Shown one piece after another: positions 6,743-15,878 of a stretch of DNA of 64,000 nucleotides. The notes under the pieces are model-generated. The model had not been told where the DNA came from, ran no database searches, and saw only the letters and a list, made by a program, of their open reading frames with translations. The stretch is from Methylobacterium persicinum (GTDB taxonomy: Bacteria; Pseudomonadota; Alphaproteobacteria; Rhizobiales; Beijerinckiaceae): positions 1 through 64,000 of the forward strand of contig NZ_BPQX01000034.1 of the NCBI RefSeq assembly GCF_022179525.1. Reading direction: 5' to 3'. The position numbers and the translations under genes are program-made. The first letter of the stretch is position 1. Each line of letters starts with the position of its first letter.

Positions 6743-8587
6743 TCAGCTCGCCATCTGCCGGGAGGCCTCGCGGACCTGCCGGGTCGATTGGTCGAGGTCC
6801 TGGCTGGCGCTGGCGATCAGGCCGACATTGCGGCTGATCTCATCGACGGCCGTCGTCATGGCCTGCATGTTCGCCGACATCTCCCGGGCGACGGCGGCCT
6901 GCTGCTCCACCGAGGCGGAGATCGCCGAGGAGATCTCGTTCACCTCGCCGATGGTTTGGCCGATCCCCACGATGGCCGAGGCGGCCTCGCCCGCGGCCTT
7001 CTGGGTCTGGGAGATCTGGGCGCTGATGCTCTCCGTCGCCTTGGCGGTCTGGGCGGCGAGGTTCTTCACCTCGGCCGCCACCACGGCGAACCCCTTGCCG
7101 GCCTCCCCCGCCCGGGCGGCCTCGATGGTGGCGTTGAGGGCCAGCAGGTTGGTCTGCGAGGCGATGTTGTCGATCATCTCCACGACGGCGCCGATGCGCT
7201 GGGCCTCCGCGGCGAGGCCCCCCACCACCGCCGAGGTGGCGTTGGCCTGATCCACCGCGCGGTTGGTGATCTGCACCGCCCGCTGCACCTGCTGGCTGAT
7301 CTCGCCCACCGAGGCGGCCAGTTCCTCCGCCCCCGCCGCCACGCTCTGGACGTTGCCCGAGGCCTGCTCCGAGGCGCTGGCGGCGCTCACCGCCTGCTCG
7401 GAGGAGCGGGTGATGGCGTCGGCCACGGCGTCGAGGTCGCCGTCGATCGCCCGCTGGAGCCGGTTGCGCTCGAGGCGCTCGGTCACGGCCGGGGTGACGT
7501 CGGTGGCGAACTTCACCACCTTCACGAGGCGCCCGGACGCATCCCTCACCGGGTTGTAGGTCGCCTGGATCCACACCTCCCGCCCGCCCTTGGCGATGCG
7601 CTTGTATTCGGCGGCCTGGAACTCGCCCCGGCGCAGGGCTTCCCAGAACCGGGAATAGGCGTCGGACTTGACCTCCACCGGATCCACGAACAGGGCGTGG
7701 TGCCGGCCCCGGACCTCGTCGAGGCCGTAGCCCACCACCGCGAGGAAGTTCGGGTTGACGTCGAGCACCTTGCCGTCGAGGTCGAACTCGATGATCCCCT
7801 GAGAGCGGTCGAGGGCCCGGAGCTTGCCCTCGAAATCGGCGTTGCGCAGCTTCTGTTCGGTGACGTCGGTGGCGAACTTCACCACCTTCGCGACGCGACC
7901 GGACACATCCCTCACCGGGTTATAGCTTGCCTGGATCCATACCTCGCGCCCGCCCTTGGCGATGCGCTTGTACTCGGCGGCCTGGAACTCGCCCCGGCGC
8001 AGGGCCTCCCAGAACCGGGAATAGGCATCGGCCTTGACCTCCGCCGGATCCACGAACAGCGAATGGTGCCGGCCCCGGACCTCGTCGAGGTCGTAGCCCA
8101 CCACCGCGAGAAAGTTCGCGTTGGCATCCAGCACCTTCCCGTCCAGGTCGAACTCGATGATCCCCTGAGAGCGGTCGATCGCCCGGAGCTTCCCCTCGAA
8201 ATCGGCGTTGCGCAGGATCCGCTCCGTCACGTCGGAGACGAGCCCCAGGATCCCCGTCACCTCTCCCTTGCGCCCGCGCAGGGGTAGGTACTCCTCGCGC
8301 AGCCACAACTCGCGCCCGGTGGCGCTCGTGCGCCGGACTTCCTGCAGGCCGGGCTCCCCGCGGCGCAGCCCGTGCCAGAAATCCCGGTAGGCGGTGCTCT
8401 CCCGCTCCCCCGGCTCCACCAAAATGGCATGATTCCGACCGATCAGGTCCTCGGACTGGTAGTCGAGCATGGCAAGAAAACGCGCATTTGCAGACGTCAC
8501 GGTTCCGTCGGGGCGGAGCTCGATGACGGCGACGTGATCCCGGATCGCCTGCGCATGCGAGGGGAAAGCAGCAGCCCAGAACGCCAT
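6743..8587 (-). CDS. Soluble methyl-accepting chemotaxis protein with three PAS domains
   Basis: The 614-residue receptor has no membrane segment. PAS1 covers about residues 10-110, PAS2 about 125-245 and PAS3 about 247-367, each ending in a PAC-type DVTE/DVTP; the methyl-accepting signalling domain covers about 390-610, with the hairpin tip [21 protein letters not shown] domains of this pattern often bind heme or flavin and sense oxygen or redox state; the cofactor cannot be read here. PAS2 and PAS3 are nearly identical, reflecting a recent 366-base tandem duplication (7494-7859 and 7860-8225). An AT-rich gap lies upstream. Confidence 0.93.
   Translation of the reverse strand: MAFWAAAFPSHAQAIRDHVAVIELRPDGTVTSANARFLAMLDYQSEDLIGRNHAILVEPGERESTAYRDFWHGLRRGEPGLQEVRRTSATGRELWLREEYLPLRGRKGEVTGILGLVSDVTERILRNADFEGKLRAIDRSQGIIEFDLDGKVLDANANFLAVVGYDLDEVRGRHHSLFVDPAEVKADAYSRFWEALRRGEFQAAEYKRIAKGGREVWIQASYNPVRDVSGRVAKVVKFATDVTEQKLRNADFEGKLRALDRSQGIIEFDLDGKVLDVNPNFLAVVGYGLDEVRGRHHALFVDPVEVKSDAYSRFWEALRRGEFQAAEYKRIAKGGREVWIQATYNPVRDASGRLVKVVKFATDVTPAVTERLERNRLQRAIDGDLDAVADAITRSSEQAVSAASASEQASGNVQSVAAGAEELAASVGEISQQVQRAVQITNRAVDQANATSAVVGGLAAEAQRIGAVVEMIDNIASQTNLLALNATIEAARAGEAGKGFAVVAAEVKNLAAQTAKATESISAQISQTQKAAGEAASAIVGIGQTIGEVNEISSAISASVEQQAAVAREMSANMQAMTTAVDEISRNVGLIASASQDLDQSTRQVREASRQMAS
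7494..8225 (-). repeat. Tandem 366-bp duplication encoding two PAS domains
   Basis: The segments 7494-7859 and 7860-8225 align over 122 codons without an indel. The protein copies differ at only about a dozen positions (for example DANANF against DVNPNF). Confidence 0.9.
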
Positions 8588-9275
8588 TATAATTCCTCTG
8601 CGCTAAATCAATCAGTGATTGCCTTAAGCTCTAATTAGACGTTCGCGCCTTACCGAAGAGTCAAACCGAAAGCTGATTTATGCTGATTTCGGTCCTTATC
8701 AGGTCTAAAATCGTCTGATTTTCTGTTATAAAAACCCTCAAATTGTTGAACGTGCGCATTTTCATGTCATATCGGGGGAAAGTCGGCTATAAAATTCGCA
8801 GATTGGCGGCCGCATGCCTCCTTAAGCCGCACAAAGGCGTCATCTTGCCGGTTCGGGCGGCGTCCGCAACTTACTTCTTTCGAACCATGATTGCGAGCAC
8901 CGGGCGCCAAGAGCCGAAAAATGGACTTCTATCTATCCGTAACGGGCAACTCTATTCCCGAATCGCGATTTTATTTCTATGCTTGAATCGATAATGCGAT
9001 TTGGGATTGATTGACCAATTCGATTATAAACTTGCATTTTGCAGGATAGTGCGACAAAAAGCCCCCATGAATTGATCCATGGCGGCTTGCGCATTTTGCC
9101 CGATCCTCCATCAAGAACGTACCAAGCGCCCGGAGGAAACGCGTCGTTCTATTCCTTGCGGACGCTGAATGAGTGATCTTCTGAGCGAGGATCTGTCTTT
9201 GGTACCGTTCACGGCCGCCCGTGGGGCTGGCCACCCTTCATGATTTGACCGGATAGCCGGAACAGGCCGCACCCC
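8588..9275. other. AT-rich intergenic region, no convincing gene
   Basis: This 688-base gap is visibly richer in A and T than its surroundings, with runs such as TTTTCTGTTATAAAAACCC near 8718. It separates the divergent PAS chemoreceptor and PAS-HTH genes and must hold both promoters. Two short frames (8743-8994 plus strand, 8977-9234 minus strand) lack family likeness and clear ribosome-binding sites, so I do not call them. I see no tRNA or strong hairpin. Confidence 0.6.
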
Positions 9276-10369
9276 ATGCCCACCCGCTCCCTCATGCGAA
9301 TCCAGGCGGATCCTGCCCCGAAGGGGGGAGCCGCGCGCTTTTTCTCGTCACGCAACTACCTCAAGATCATCGAGGATACGGGGGAGGTCGGGTTCTGGTC
9401 GGCCGACCTGCGCGTGGGCACCCTGGACGCGACGCCGGGCCTCTACCGGATCCTCGGCCTCGATCCCACGATCGAGATCCCCATCGCCCTGTTCGTCGAC
9501 ATGATCCACCCGGAGGATCAGCCGGTCCACGGCGACCAGTTCGCCATGCTTAGCGCGGGGCAGCCGATCAACCGGGAGTTCCGCATCATCCGGCCGGACC
9601 GGACCCAGCGCTGGCTCCAGCACAGGGGTGGGGGGCCCTCGGGCCGGACGGCCGGCCGAGCTACGCCATGGGCGTGGTGTTCGACGTCACCTCCCGGCAC
9701 GATGCGATGCAGGCGGTGCTGCAGCGCCACGACCGGCTGAACGCCCTCGTCACCGTCACGGCCTCCGCCTTCTGGACCACGAGCCCCAACGGCGAGCTCA
9801 ACGAGTGCGCGCAGTGGATGGGGCTGACGGGGCAGACCTACGCCCAGACCCGGGGGCTGGGCTGGCTCGATGCCGTCCACCCGGAGGACAGGCCGCGGAC
9901 CCAGGCGGCCTGGATGACGGCCGTGCAACACGCCTCCGCCTACAACACCGAGTACCGGATCCTCTGTTCGGATGGGATCTACCGCTGGTTCAATTCCCGG
10001 GGCGCGCCGGTCCTCAACAAGGACGGCACCGTGCGGGAATGGGTCGGGATCTGCCTCAACGTGCCGGGCCAGAGCCGCTATGGCGCCCAGGGGCTCGCCG
10101 CGTCCGACGCGAGGACCGAGGCCGAATCGGCGGACCGGCCCCTCACCGCGGCGCAGGTGCGCGCCGCCCGGGGCATGGTCGGCCTCTCGAAGGAGGAACT
10201 CGCCAAGATGGCGGGCGTCTCGATCTCGACCATCGTGCGGCTGGAAGACGTCAACTCGCCGGTGCGCCCGCGGCACGACACGGTGATGGCGGTGCGCCGG
10301 GCCCTGGAGCAGGCCGGGGTGGCCTTCACCTTCGAGGCCAACGCCAAGCCCGGCGTGCGCGAGGTGTGA
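9276..10369 (+). pseudogene. PAS-PAS-HTH regulator, interrupted by one frameshift
   Basis: The first frame (9276 to about 9630) gives an N-terminal PAS domain (residues about 28-115, with DTGEVGFWSADL and MIHPEDQPVHGDQF) and ends out of phase as RWLQHRGGG. The second frame picks up at once with LGPDGRPSYAMGVVFDVT, a normal PAC ending, then a second PAS domain (AFWTTSPNGELNEC to WVGICLNV) and a C-terminal XRE-like helix-turn-helix (LTAAQVRAARGMVGLSKEEL). Phase change falls at the G run 9626-9636 and equals one lost base. It may be a true pseudogene, a sequencing error in a homopolymer or a slippage site. With the base restored the protein is about 364 residues. Confidence 0.8.
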
Positions 10370-10390
10370 GCGGCGGCGGCGGGGCCGCCC

Positions 10391-12079
10391 TCAGAACGGG
10401 TAGTAGCGCAGGGAGGTCAACCCCGTGACGAGGTGGGCGGAGGGCTGGATGCCCTGCGCCCCGCGGAAGGCGTCGCGCTCGGTGTAGGAGACCTGCGCCC
10501 CCGCGACGAGCCGCCCGAACTGGCCCTTGTACAGGTCGTGCCAGAAGCCGCCGGTGATCTGGCGGATGTCCCGGGTTTCGGCCTGGCACGTCCCGCTGGC
10601 GGCGCCTTCGACGTCGCAGCCCGTCACGACCAGGGTCGGCGAACCGTAGCCGGCCGTGCTGGCGGCCCCGGCCCGGGAGGCGTGCTCCCAGCCGGCGTAG
10701 ACGTAGAGGTCGGTCCCGGGCTGGACGTGGAACACGCCCCCCGCCAGCAGCTGGAAGACCGGGATCGGCGCGATGGAGCCGTCGGCCTTCAGGGCAAAGT
10801 CCGGCAGCTGCGAGGATCCGTAGCGGCCGATGCCCTGGCCGGCGAGGCCGCTGACCTGGAGGTCGAGGCGCTTGTCGATGACCGGCAGGGTCGCCGCGCC
10901 GCCGAAGCCGTAGCCCACCGCCCCATCCGAGCGGCCGGGGCTGCGCAGGGTCCCGGCCAGGGCGGTCGGCGCGACCCGGTCGTCGAAGAACCGGACCAGC
11001 CCCTTCACCTCGTAGTGGCCGAAGCCCGGCTCGAAGGCGAGCTTGCCGGCGATGTCGGGAACGCTGTTGTTCGAGTAGGTGGTCGAGTTGTTCAACAACC
11101 CCGCCGCGTCGCCGGAGTTGTTGACGTTGACCGTCGACGGCGCCGCGAACGGGCTCGGCGGCAGGATGCTCTGGGGCGATTCGAAGGACAGGCCGGCCCA
11201 GAGGCCCGGCATCACGTCCTTGACCACCCGCACCTGCGGGTTGCGCGTCCAGTTGAAGCCCACGACGTACTGGGCGTCGATGGTGAGCGGGATCTGCTCC
11301 TTGAGGGGCGTGATCCCGGCGAGGTCCGTGGTGATCAGGCTCCAGGCCTGCCCCGCCAGGACGTGCCAGCCGGTATCGAGGGAATCGACGGTGGCGAAGA
11401 TCTGCCGGATCCGCGGGACGTAGCTGTTGCTCTCGCGGGAGTTCGAGGTGACGCCCGCGGCCAGGAAGTCGATCTCGTAATAGCCCGAGACCTGCAGGGT
11501 CGGCTCGACCCGGGCGGCGAACAGGCCGGAGAGCCGGCTCTGGCGGGCGGAGAAGCGGAACTCGCTCTCCCGGGATTGCGGGCCGTTGCGGAACGGGATG
11601 CCGTTGAAGTCGGTGGCAACGTCGGAGACGACATTCGCGCTCCGGTAGAATCCGGCGAGTTCCACGAAGCCGCCGGGGGTGAAGCACATCGCCGGACCGA
11701 GGGCGTAGCTGCCGGCGTTGCAGATGAGGTCGTTGGCGAGGATCACCGGCGTGTGCTCGCTCGCCGCCGGCCGGGCGCCCCCGGGGCCGCCGGCCTGGGC
11801 GACCTGCTGCTGGCGGCTCTGCCGTTCGGCGAGGCGGGCCTGCTCGCGGGTCAGGGCGCGGCGCTCCCGGGCCTCCCCGACGAGGGCCTGCCGCTGCGTC
11901 CCGGCCTGTCGGCGCAGGGCGGCGAGCTCCTGCTGCATCGCCAGCATCTGGCGCTGCATCGCATCCATCCGGGCTGCCATCTCGGCAACGCTCTGGGCCC
12001 GGGCTGGCCCGGCGGCCAGGGTGGCCAGGGCGACGGAGGCGCCAAGCGCCGCCTTCCGGTGCTTCGTGAGGGATGACAT
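10391..12079 (-). CDS. DcaP-like trimeric outer-membrane porin
   Basis: The 562-residue protein starts at the ATG at 12079 with a clear Sec signal (AALGASVALATLAAGPARAQS). A coiled coil follows (about residues 35-90; MAARMDAMQRQMLAMQQELA), then a beta-rich barrel ending in LRYYPF with C-terminal phenylalanine, the outer-membrane assembly signal. Coiled coil plus barrel and repeated aromatic strands fit the DcaP family, taking up negatively charged small molecules such as dicarboxylates. The longest frame starts earlier at 12340, but that extension has no signal-peptide character. It is convergent with the PAS-HTH gene; its ligand is not evident. Confidence 0.85.
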   Translation of the reverse strand: MSSLTKHRKAALGASVALATLAAGPARAQSVAEMAARMDAMQRQMLAMQQELAALRRQAGTQRQALVGEARERRALTREQARLAERQSRQQQVAQAGGPGGARPAASEHTPVILANDLICNAGSYALGPAMCFTPGGFVELAGFYRSANVVSDVATDFNGIPFRNGPQSRESEFRFSARQSRLSGLFAARVEPTLQVSGYYEIDFLAAGVTSNSRESNSYVPRIRQIFATVDSLDTGWHVLAGQAWSLITTDLAGITPLKEQIPLTIDAQYVVGFNWTRNPQVRVVKDVMPGLWAGLSFESPQSILPPSPFAAPSTVNVNNSGDAAGLLNNSTTYSNNSVPDIAGKLAFEPGFGHYEVKGLVRFFDDRVAPTALAGTLRSPGRSDGAVGYGFGGAATLPVIDKRLDLQVSGLAGQGIGRYGSSQLPDFALKADGSIAPIPVFQLLAGGVFHVQPGTDLYVYAGWEHASRAGAASTAGYGSPTLVVTGCDVEGAASGTCQAETRDIRQITGGFWHDLYKGQFGRLVAGAQVSYTERDAFRGAQGIQPSAHLVTGLTSLRYYPF

Positions 12080-12338
12080 CACAGCCCCGCGGGACGGGCG
12101 CCGCGACGGACATGCCACCGGGCGCGGGAAGGGAAGGCCATGCTGGGCTTCCCCGCGCGACACTTGCATGACGCTTAGGTGATCGCTCAAAGGTTGTATA
12201 ACGGCGGTGACGATCCGGGTCCGTTTCCCGCGCCGGCGTGGCTTGGCGGTGACAACCTGGAGCAAGTCCCGCCGCGTTGACGCCGGGTCGGACGGGGGCG
12301 TAGCCCGTGCATCCGGAACCCTGCTTGGCGGCCCGACC

Positions 12339-12920
12339 ATGACTCACGACCTGGACGACATCGCCGCGCGGCACGCCCGCTATCGCGACGAGGCGATCCG
12401 CACCATCCTCGACGGGACCCGCAGCATCGCCCTGGTCGGCGCCTCCGCCAACCCGGCGCGGCCGAGCTGGATCGTGATGAAGTATCTCCTCGCCCGGGGC
12501 TACGCCGTCACGCCGGTCAACCCCGGGCTGGCGGGGCAGGATCTCCTCGGGCGGCGGGTGGCGGCGACCCTCGCCGAGGTCCAGGCCGCCCTCGGCGGGG
12601 CGCCCATCGACATGGTCGAGATCTTCCGCAACTCCGCGGCGGCCGGGGGTATCGTGGACGAGGCGCTGGCCCTCGACCCCCTGCCCAAGGTGATCTGGAT
12701 GCAGCTCGGCGTGCGCGACGACGAAGCCGCCGGCCGCGCCGAGGCCAGGGGCGTCACCGTCATCATGAACCGCTGCCCCAAGATCGAGTACGGGCGCCTC
12801 TCCGGCGAGATCGGCTGGACGGGGGTGAATTCCCGCATCCTCAGCGCGAAGAAGCCGGTCCTCGCCAAGGGCGGCGTGCAGAAGCTCACCATCGCGGACC
12901 GCCGCTCGCCCCGCTCCTGA
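12339..12920 (+). CDS. CoA-binding domain protein (YccU-like)
   Basis: The 193-residue protein is a single Rossmann CoA-binding domain of the succinyl-CoA-synthetase-alpha type: SIALVGASANPARPSW (about residue 30) is the nucleotide loop and YAVTPVNPGLAGQDLLGR (about residue 58) follows. The C-terminal NRCPKIEYGRLSG is typical of this small family. Its biological role is unknown. The ATG at 12339 directly precedes the conserved region. It is divergent from the porin gene, with about 260 bases between them. Confidence 0.85.
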   Translation: MTHDLDDIAARHARYRDEAIRTILDGTRSIALVGASANPARPSWIVMKYLLARGYAVTPVNPGLAGQDLLGRRVAATLAEVQAALGGAPIDMVEIFRNSAAAGGIVDEALALDPLPKVIWMQLGVRDDEAAGRAEARGVTVIMNRCPKIEYGRLSGEIGWTGVNSRILSAKKPVLAKGGVQKLTIADRRSPRS

Positions 12921-12924
12921 CGAC

Positions 12925-12942
12925 GCGGTATCATGATACCGC
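12925..12942. promoter_or_regulatory. Perfect 18-bp palindrome upstream of rplM
   Basis: GCGGTATCATGATACCGC reads the same on both strands. It lies 5 bases after the CoA-binding gene stop and about 58 bases before the rplM promoter. Having no loop, it is more likely a dimeric protein site than an RNA hairpin. Confidence 0.6.
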
Positions 12943-12999
12943 AACGGTGAACCCGCTCTCGGAACACGCGTTTTCGGCTCCGGCTCACGCGATTTCCTG

Positions 13000-13028
13000 T
13001 TGACCTGCCGGGTGGCCGCGTCTATTCA
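13000..13028 (+). promoter_or_regulatory. Sigma-70-type promoter of rplM-rpsI
   Basis: TTGACC at 13000-13005, a 17-base spacer and TATTCA at 13023-13028 match the housekeeping consensus well for an alphaproteobacterium. Transcription would start near 13035, leaving a roughly 60-base leader. Confidence 0.65.
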
Positions 13029-13037
13029 GCCGGCATC

Positions 13038-13070
13038 GCCGCCGCGTGTCCTCACGCGGCGGCTTGCTTT
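13038..13070 (+). promoter_or_regulatory. Leader hairpin with T-rich tail before rplM
   Basis: GCCGCCGCGTG (13038-13048) and CACGCGGCGGC (13053-13063) form a perfect 11-bp stem with loop TCCT, followed by TTGCTTTT. It lies downstream of the likely promoter, so it could be an attenuator or a ribosomal-protein binding site in the leader. Confidence 0.6.
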
Positions 13071-13094
13071 TCCGGCACCTGACGGGATTTGGGC

Positions 13095-13556
13095 ATGAAG
13101 ACTACCTCGCTGAAGCCCGCCGAGGTCGACAAGAAGTGGATCGTGATCGACGCGGAGGGCCTCGTGGTCGGCCGCCTCGCTTCGATCGTGGCGATGCGCC
13201 TGCGCGGCAAGCACAAGGCCGCCTACACGCCCCACGTCGACTGCGGCGACAACGTGATCGTCATCAACGCGGAGAAGGTGAAGTTCACCGGCCGCAAGTA
13301 CAATCAGAAGAGCTACTTCTACCACACCGGCTACCCGGGTGGCATCAAGGAGCGCACGGCCAAGTTCATCCTCGAGGGGCGCTTCCCCGAGCGCGTCGTG
13401 GAGAAGGCCGTCGAGCGCATGCTGCCCCGCGGGCCGCTGTTCCGGCAGATCCTCGGCAACCTTCGCGTCTACAAGGGCACCGAGCATCCCCACGTGGCCC
13501 AGCAGCCGCAGGCGCTCGACGTCGGCGCCCTCAACCGCAAGAACGTGAGCGCTTGA
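13095..13556 (+). CDS. rplM: 50S ribosomal protein L13
   Basis: The 153-residue protein is an ordinary L13. Markers are [18 protein letters not shown] near residue 15, [18 protein letters not shown] about residue 52 and the terminal [14 protein letters not shown] start at ATG 13095 ([10 protein letters not shown]); an upstream TTG at 13089 would add only two residues. It forms a two-gene operon with rpsI, with a gap of two bases. Confidence 0.98.
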   Translation: MKTTSLKPAEVDKKWIVIDAEGLVVGRLASIVAMRLRGKHKAAYTPHVDCGDNVIVINAEKVKFTGRKYNQKSYFYHTGYPGGIKERTAKFILEGRFPERVVEKAVERMLPRGPLFRQILGNLRVYKGTEHPHVAQQPQALDVGALNRKNVSA

Positions 13557-13558
13557 TC

Positions 13559-14044
13559 ATGGCGACCCTTCAGTCCCTCGCAGACCTGAACCGGGCCAAC
13601 ACCGGCGCGGCCGACCCGGCCAACGAAGCCCCCGTCCACGTCCAGAAGCTGGACGCGCAGGGCCGGGCCTACGCCACCGGCAAGCGCAAGGACGCGGTCG
13701 CCCGCGTCTGGATCAAGCCGGGCACCGGCAAGGTCGTCGTCAACAAGCGTCCGGTGGAGACCTACTTCGCCCGTCCGGTGCTGCGCATGATCCTGCGCCA
13801 GCCGCTGGAGATCGCCGGCCGCGTCGACCAGTACGACATCACCGTCACGGTGGCGGGCGGCGGCCTCTCTGGCCAGGCGGGCGCCGTGCGCCACGGCCTG
13901 TCCAAGGCCCTGACCTACTACGAGCCGGAGCTGCGCGCCCCCCTGAAGCGCGAAGGCTTCCTCACCCGCGACGCCCGCGTCGTCGAGCGCAAGAAGTACG
14001 GCCGCGCCAAGGCCCGCCGCAGCTTCCAGTTCTCGAAGCGTTAA
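13559..14044 (+). CDS. rpsI: 30S ribosomal protein S9
   Basis: The 161-residue S9 has the usual alphaproteobacterial N-terminal extension (about 30 residues) before the core, which begins [17 protein letters not shown]. The C-terminus [17 protein letters not shown] is canonical; the final arginine reaches the P-site tRNA in the ribosome. It is cotranscribed with rplM and followed by a strong terminator. Confidence 0.98.
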   Translation: MATLQSLADLNRANTGAADPANEAPVHVQKLDAQGRAYATGKRKDAVARVWIKPGTGKVVVNKRPVETYFARPVLRMILRQPLEIAGRVDQYDITVTVAGGGLSGQAGAVRHGLSKALTYYEPELRAPLKREGFLTRDARVVERKKYGRAKARRSFQFSKR

Positions 14045-14072
14045 TTTTTCGACTGTTCCGCACGAAAGGGGA

Positions 14073-14104
14073 GGGCGGTGCCGCTTGGCACCGCCCTTTC
14101 TCGT
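14073..14104 (+). terminator. Rho-independent terminator of rplM-rpsI
   Basis: GGGCGGTGCC (14073-14082) and GGCACCGCCC (14087-14096) form a 10-bp perfect stem around GCTT, followed by TTTCTCGTTT. Confidence 0.85.
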
Positions 14105-14132
14105 TTCCGGCCCTGTGATCGCGCATCACCTT

Positions 14133-14226
14133 CGTCATCGCGAGCGACGCGAAGCGACCCTGGGATGCGCGCGCTCGGAAAATGCGGCGCCGCCCTGGAT
14201 TGCTTCGCTGTCTCTCGCAAAGACGG
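14133..14226. repeat. Dispersed palindromic repeat family A, copy 1
   Basis: The outer sequence CGTCATCGCGAGCGACGC and its complement-like right end (TCTCTCGCAAAGACGG), with inner GAAGC.ACCCTGG / CCCTGGATTGCTTCGC, mark this about 95-base family. The left arm is somewhat diverged here. Other copies lie at 17709, 49935, 50497, 51651 and 63669. Confidence 0.75.
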
Positions 14227-14238
14227 AGTGGGGCCGCC

Positions 14239-14745
14239 TCAAGCGTGGACCGCCCGGGCCAGCTCGGCCTTCGACATCTTCGAGCGGCCGGGGATATCCT
14301 GGGCGCGGGCCTTCTTCATCAGATCGGCCTTGCTCGGCTCGGACTTGCCGTCCTTGCGGGCCTTGGCCGACTTCTCGGCCGCTACCTTGGGCTGCTTGGA
14401 GAACTGCTTGCCCTTCTTGGTGTCGGCCCGCTTCTTGGCGGTCGATTCGGCGTATTCCTTGTCCGACAGCTTCTCGCGGGCCTTCTTGGGCAAGTAGCGC
14501 TCGCCGGTCTTGCCGCTCTCCTTGCCGGACTTGGTGCCCCACTCCTCCTCGGTCCACTGCTTGAGGTGGTTGTCGTCGGACTTCTTGCCCTCGTAGCCGC
14601 CGCCTTCCTTTTTGTATTCGCTGCTCGCCATCTGCGCCTTGCGGGCCGACCACTGGCCGGGCTTGCCGCCCTTGTCAGACTTTGTGACCTCTTTCTTGAC
14701 CTTCTCCCAAAGCTTCGGGTCGGTCTTCTTCGCGGTTCCGGCCAT
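14239..14745 (-). CDS. Lysine-rich DUF5872 protein with C-terminal SAP/Rho-N-like motif
   Basis: A very basic 168-residue protein, mostly charged and probably unstructured in the middle. Residues about 28-55 ([20 protein letters not shown]) and 70-80 match the short DUF5872 domain. The C-terminus ([20 protein letters not shown] then SKAELARAV) resembles the helix-extension-helix of Rho N-terminal/SAP modules, which bind nucleic acid. A DNA- or RNA-associated role is therefore likely, but no function is established. It stands alone on the minus strand, divergent from argC and convergent with rpsI across a family A repeat. Confidence 0.75.
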   Translation of the reverse strand: MAGTAKKTDPKLWEKVKKEVTKSDKGGKPGQWSARKAQMASSEYKKEGGGYEGKKSDDNHLKQWTEEEWGTKSGKESGKTGERYLPKKAREKLSDKEYAESTAKKRADTKKGKQFSKQPKVAAEKSAKARKDGKSEPSKADLMKKARAQDIPGRSKMSKAELARAVHA

Positions 14746-14930
14746 CGTCGTGTCTCCTGCTGGATTTGGGCGTCAAATCCGTCGCAGGGCCGGCGTTCCC
14801 GCGGCGGATCGGCCGCCTGTGGACGAAGGACGTGGCGGGGGACGTGCCGAAGGGCGTTGACATGGCGCCTCCGCACCCCCCACCTGCCGGGCGGCGACGG
14901 CCGAACGCGAATCCGGCACGCGGGGCGACG

Positions 14931-15878
14931 ATGGCGAACAGGGACGAGACGGCGCAGCCGACGGTGTTCATCGACGGCGAGGCGGGGACCACCGGGCTCG
15001 GCATCCGCGAGCGCCTGGAGCGCGAGGGCAAGGTGCGCCTCGTGAGCATCGCCCCCGAGCACCGCAAGGACCCCGCCGCCAAGCGTGACCTGCTCGCGCA
15101 GGTGGATCTCGTCGTCCTCTGCCTGCCGGATGGGGCCGCCAAGGAGACCGTGGCCCTGGCCGACGCGTTGCCCGGCGGCGGTCCGCGGATTCTCGACGCC
15201 AGCACCGCCCACCGGGTCGCCCCCGGCTGGACCTACGGCTTCCCGGAGATGGCCCCCGGCCAAGCCGAGACGGTCGCCCGGGCCCGGCGGGTCGCCAATC
15301 CCGGCTGCTACCCGACCGGCGCCATCGCCCTCCTGCGTCCCCTGGTGGAGGGGGGCCTGATCCCCGGCGATCATCCCGTCAGCGTCAACGCAGTCAGCGG
15401 CTACAGTGGCGGCGGCAAGGCGATGATCGAGGATTACGAGGCGGGCCGGGCCCCGCCCTTCATGCTCTACGGCCTCGGCTTCGCGCACAAGCACCTGCCG
15501 GAACTGCAGATCTACAGCGGGCTCACCCGCCGGCCGATCTTCGTGCCCTCCGTGGGCAACTTCCGCCAGGGGATGCTGGTGAGCGTGCCCCTCCACCTCG
15601 ACGCCCTGCCGGGGCGCCCGAAGGCCACCGACCTGGAGGCGGCCCTGGTCGCCTGGTACCGGGGCCAGCCCCTGGTGCAGGTGGTGGAAGGTGCGGGCAC
15701 CGGCGCGCACAAGGAGCGGATCGAGGCCGAGGATCTCAATGACACGGATCGCCTGGAGCTGCGGGTGTTCGGCTCGGACGAGCACGGGCAGGCGGTGCTG
15801 GTCGCCCGCCTCGACAACCTCGGCAAAGGTGCCTCGGGCGCGGCGGTGCAGAACCTGTCGCTGATGCTGGGGCTGTGA
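14931..15878 (+). CDS. argC: N-acetyl-gamma-glutamyl-phosphate reductase (short type)
   Basis: The 315-residue protein catalyses the NADPH-dependent third step of arginine synthesis. The N-terminal [17 protein letters not shown] is the nucleotide loop of the short ArgC class, the active-site cysteine is in [11 protein letters not shown] (about residue 123), and HKHLPE near residue 188 holds the catalytic histidine. I start at ATG 14931 because the longer frame from 14766 has only low-complexity residues. Location close to rpsI is usual in Rhizobiales. Confidence 0.95.
   Translation: MANRDETAQPTVFIDGEAGTTGLGIRERLEREGKVRLVSIAPEHRKDPAAKRDLLAQVDLVVLCLPDGAAKETVALADALPGGGPRILDASTAHRVAPGWTYGFPEMAPGQAETVARARRVANPGCYPTGAIALLRPLVEGGLIPGDHPVSVNAVSGYSGGGKAMIEDYEAGRAPPFMLYGLGFAHKHLPELQIYSGLTRRPIFVPSVGNFRQGMLVSVPLHLDALPGRPKATDLEAALVAWYRGQPLVQVVEGAGTGAHKERIEAEDLNDTDRLELRVFGSDEHGQAVLVARLDNLGKGASGAAVQNLSLMLGL

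Noticed and set aside
8743-9234. Two short frames in the AT-rich gap (83 and 85 codons)
   Set aside because: They overlap on opposite strands, lack ribosome-binding sites and family likeness, and their codon use differs from neighbouring genes.
12207-12338. N-terminal extension of the CoA-binding protein to 12207
   Set aside because: The extra codons read through the divergent promoter region with arginine-rich low-complexity residues, and conserved sequence begins only after ATG 12339.
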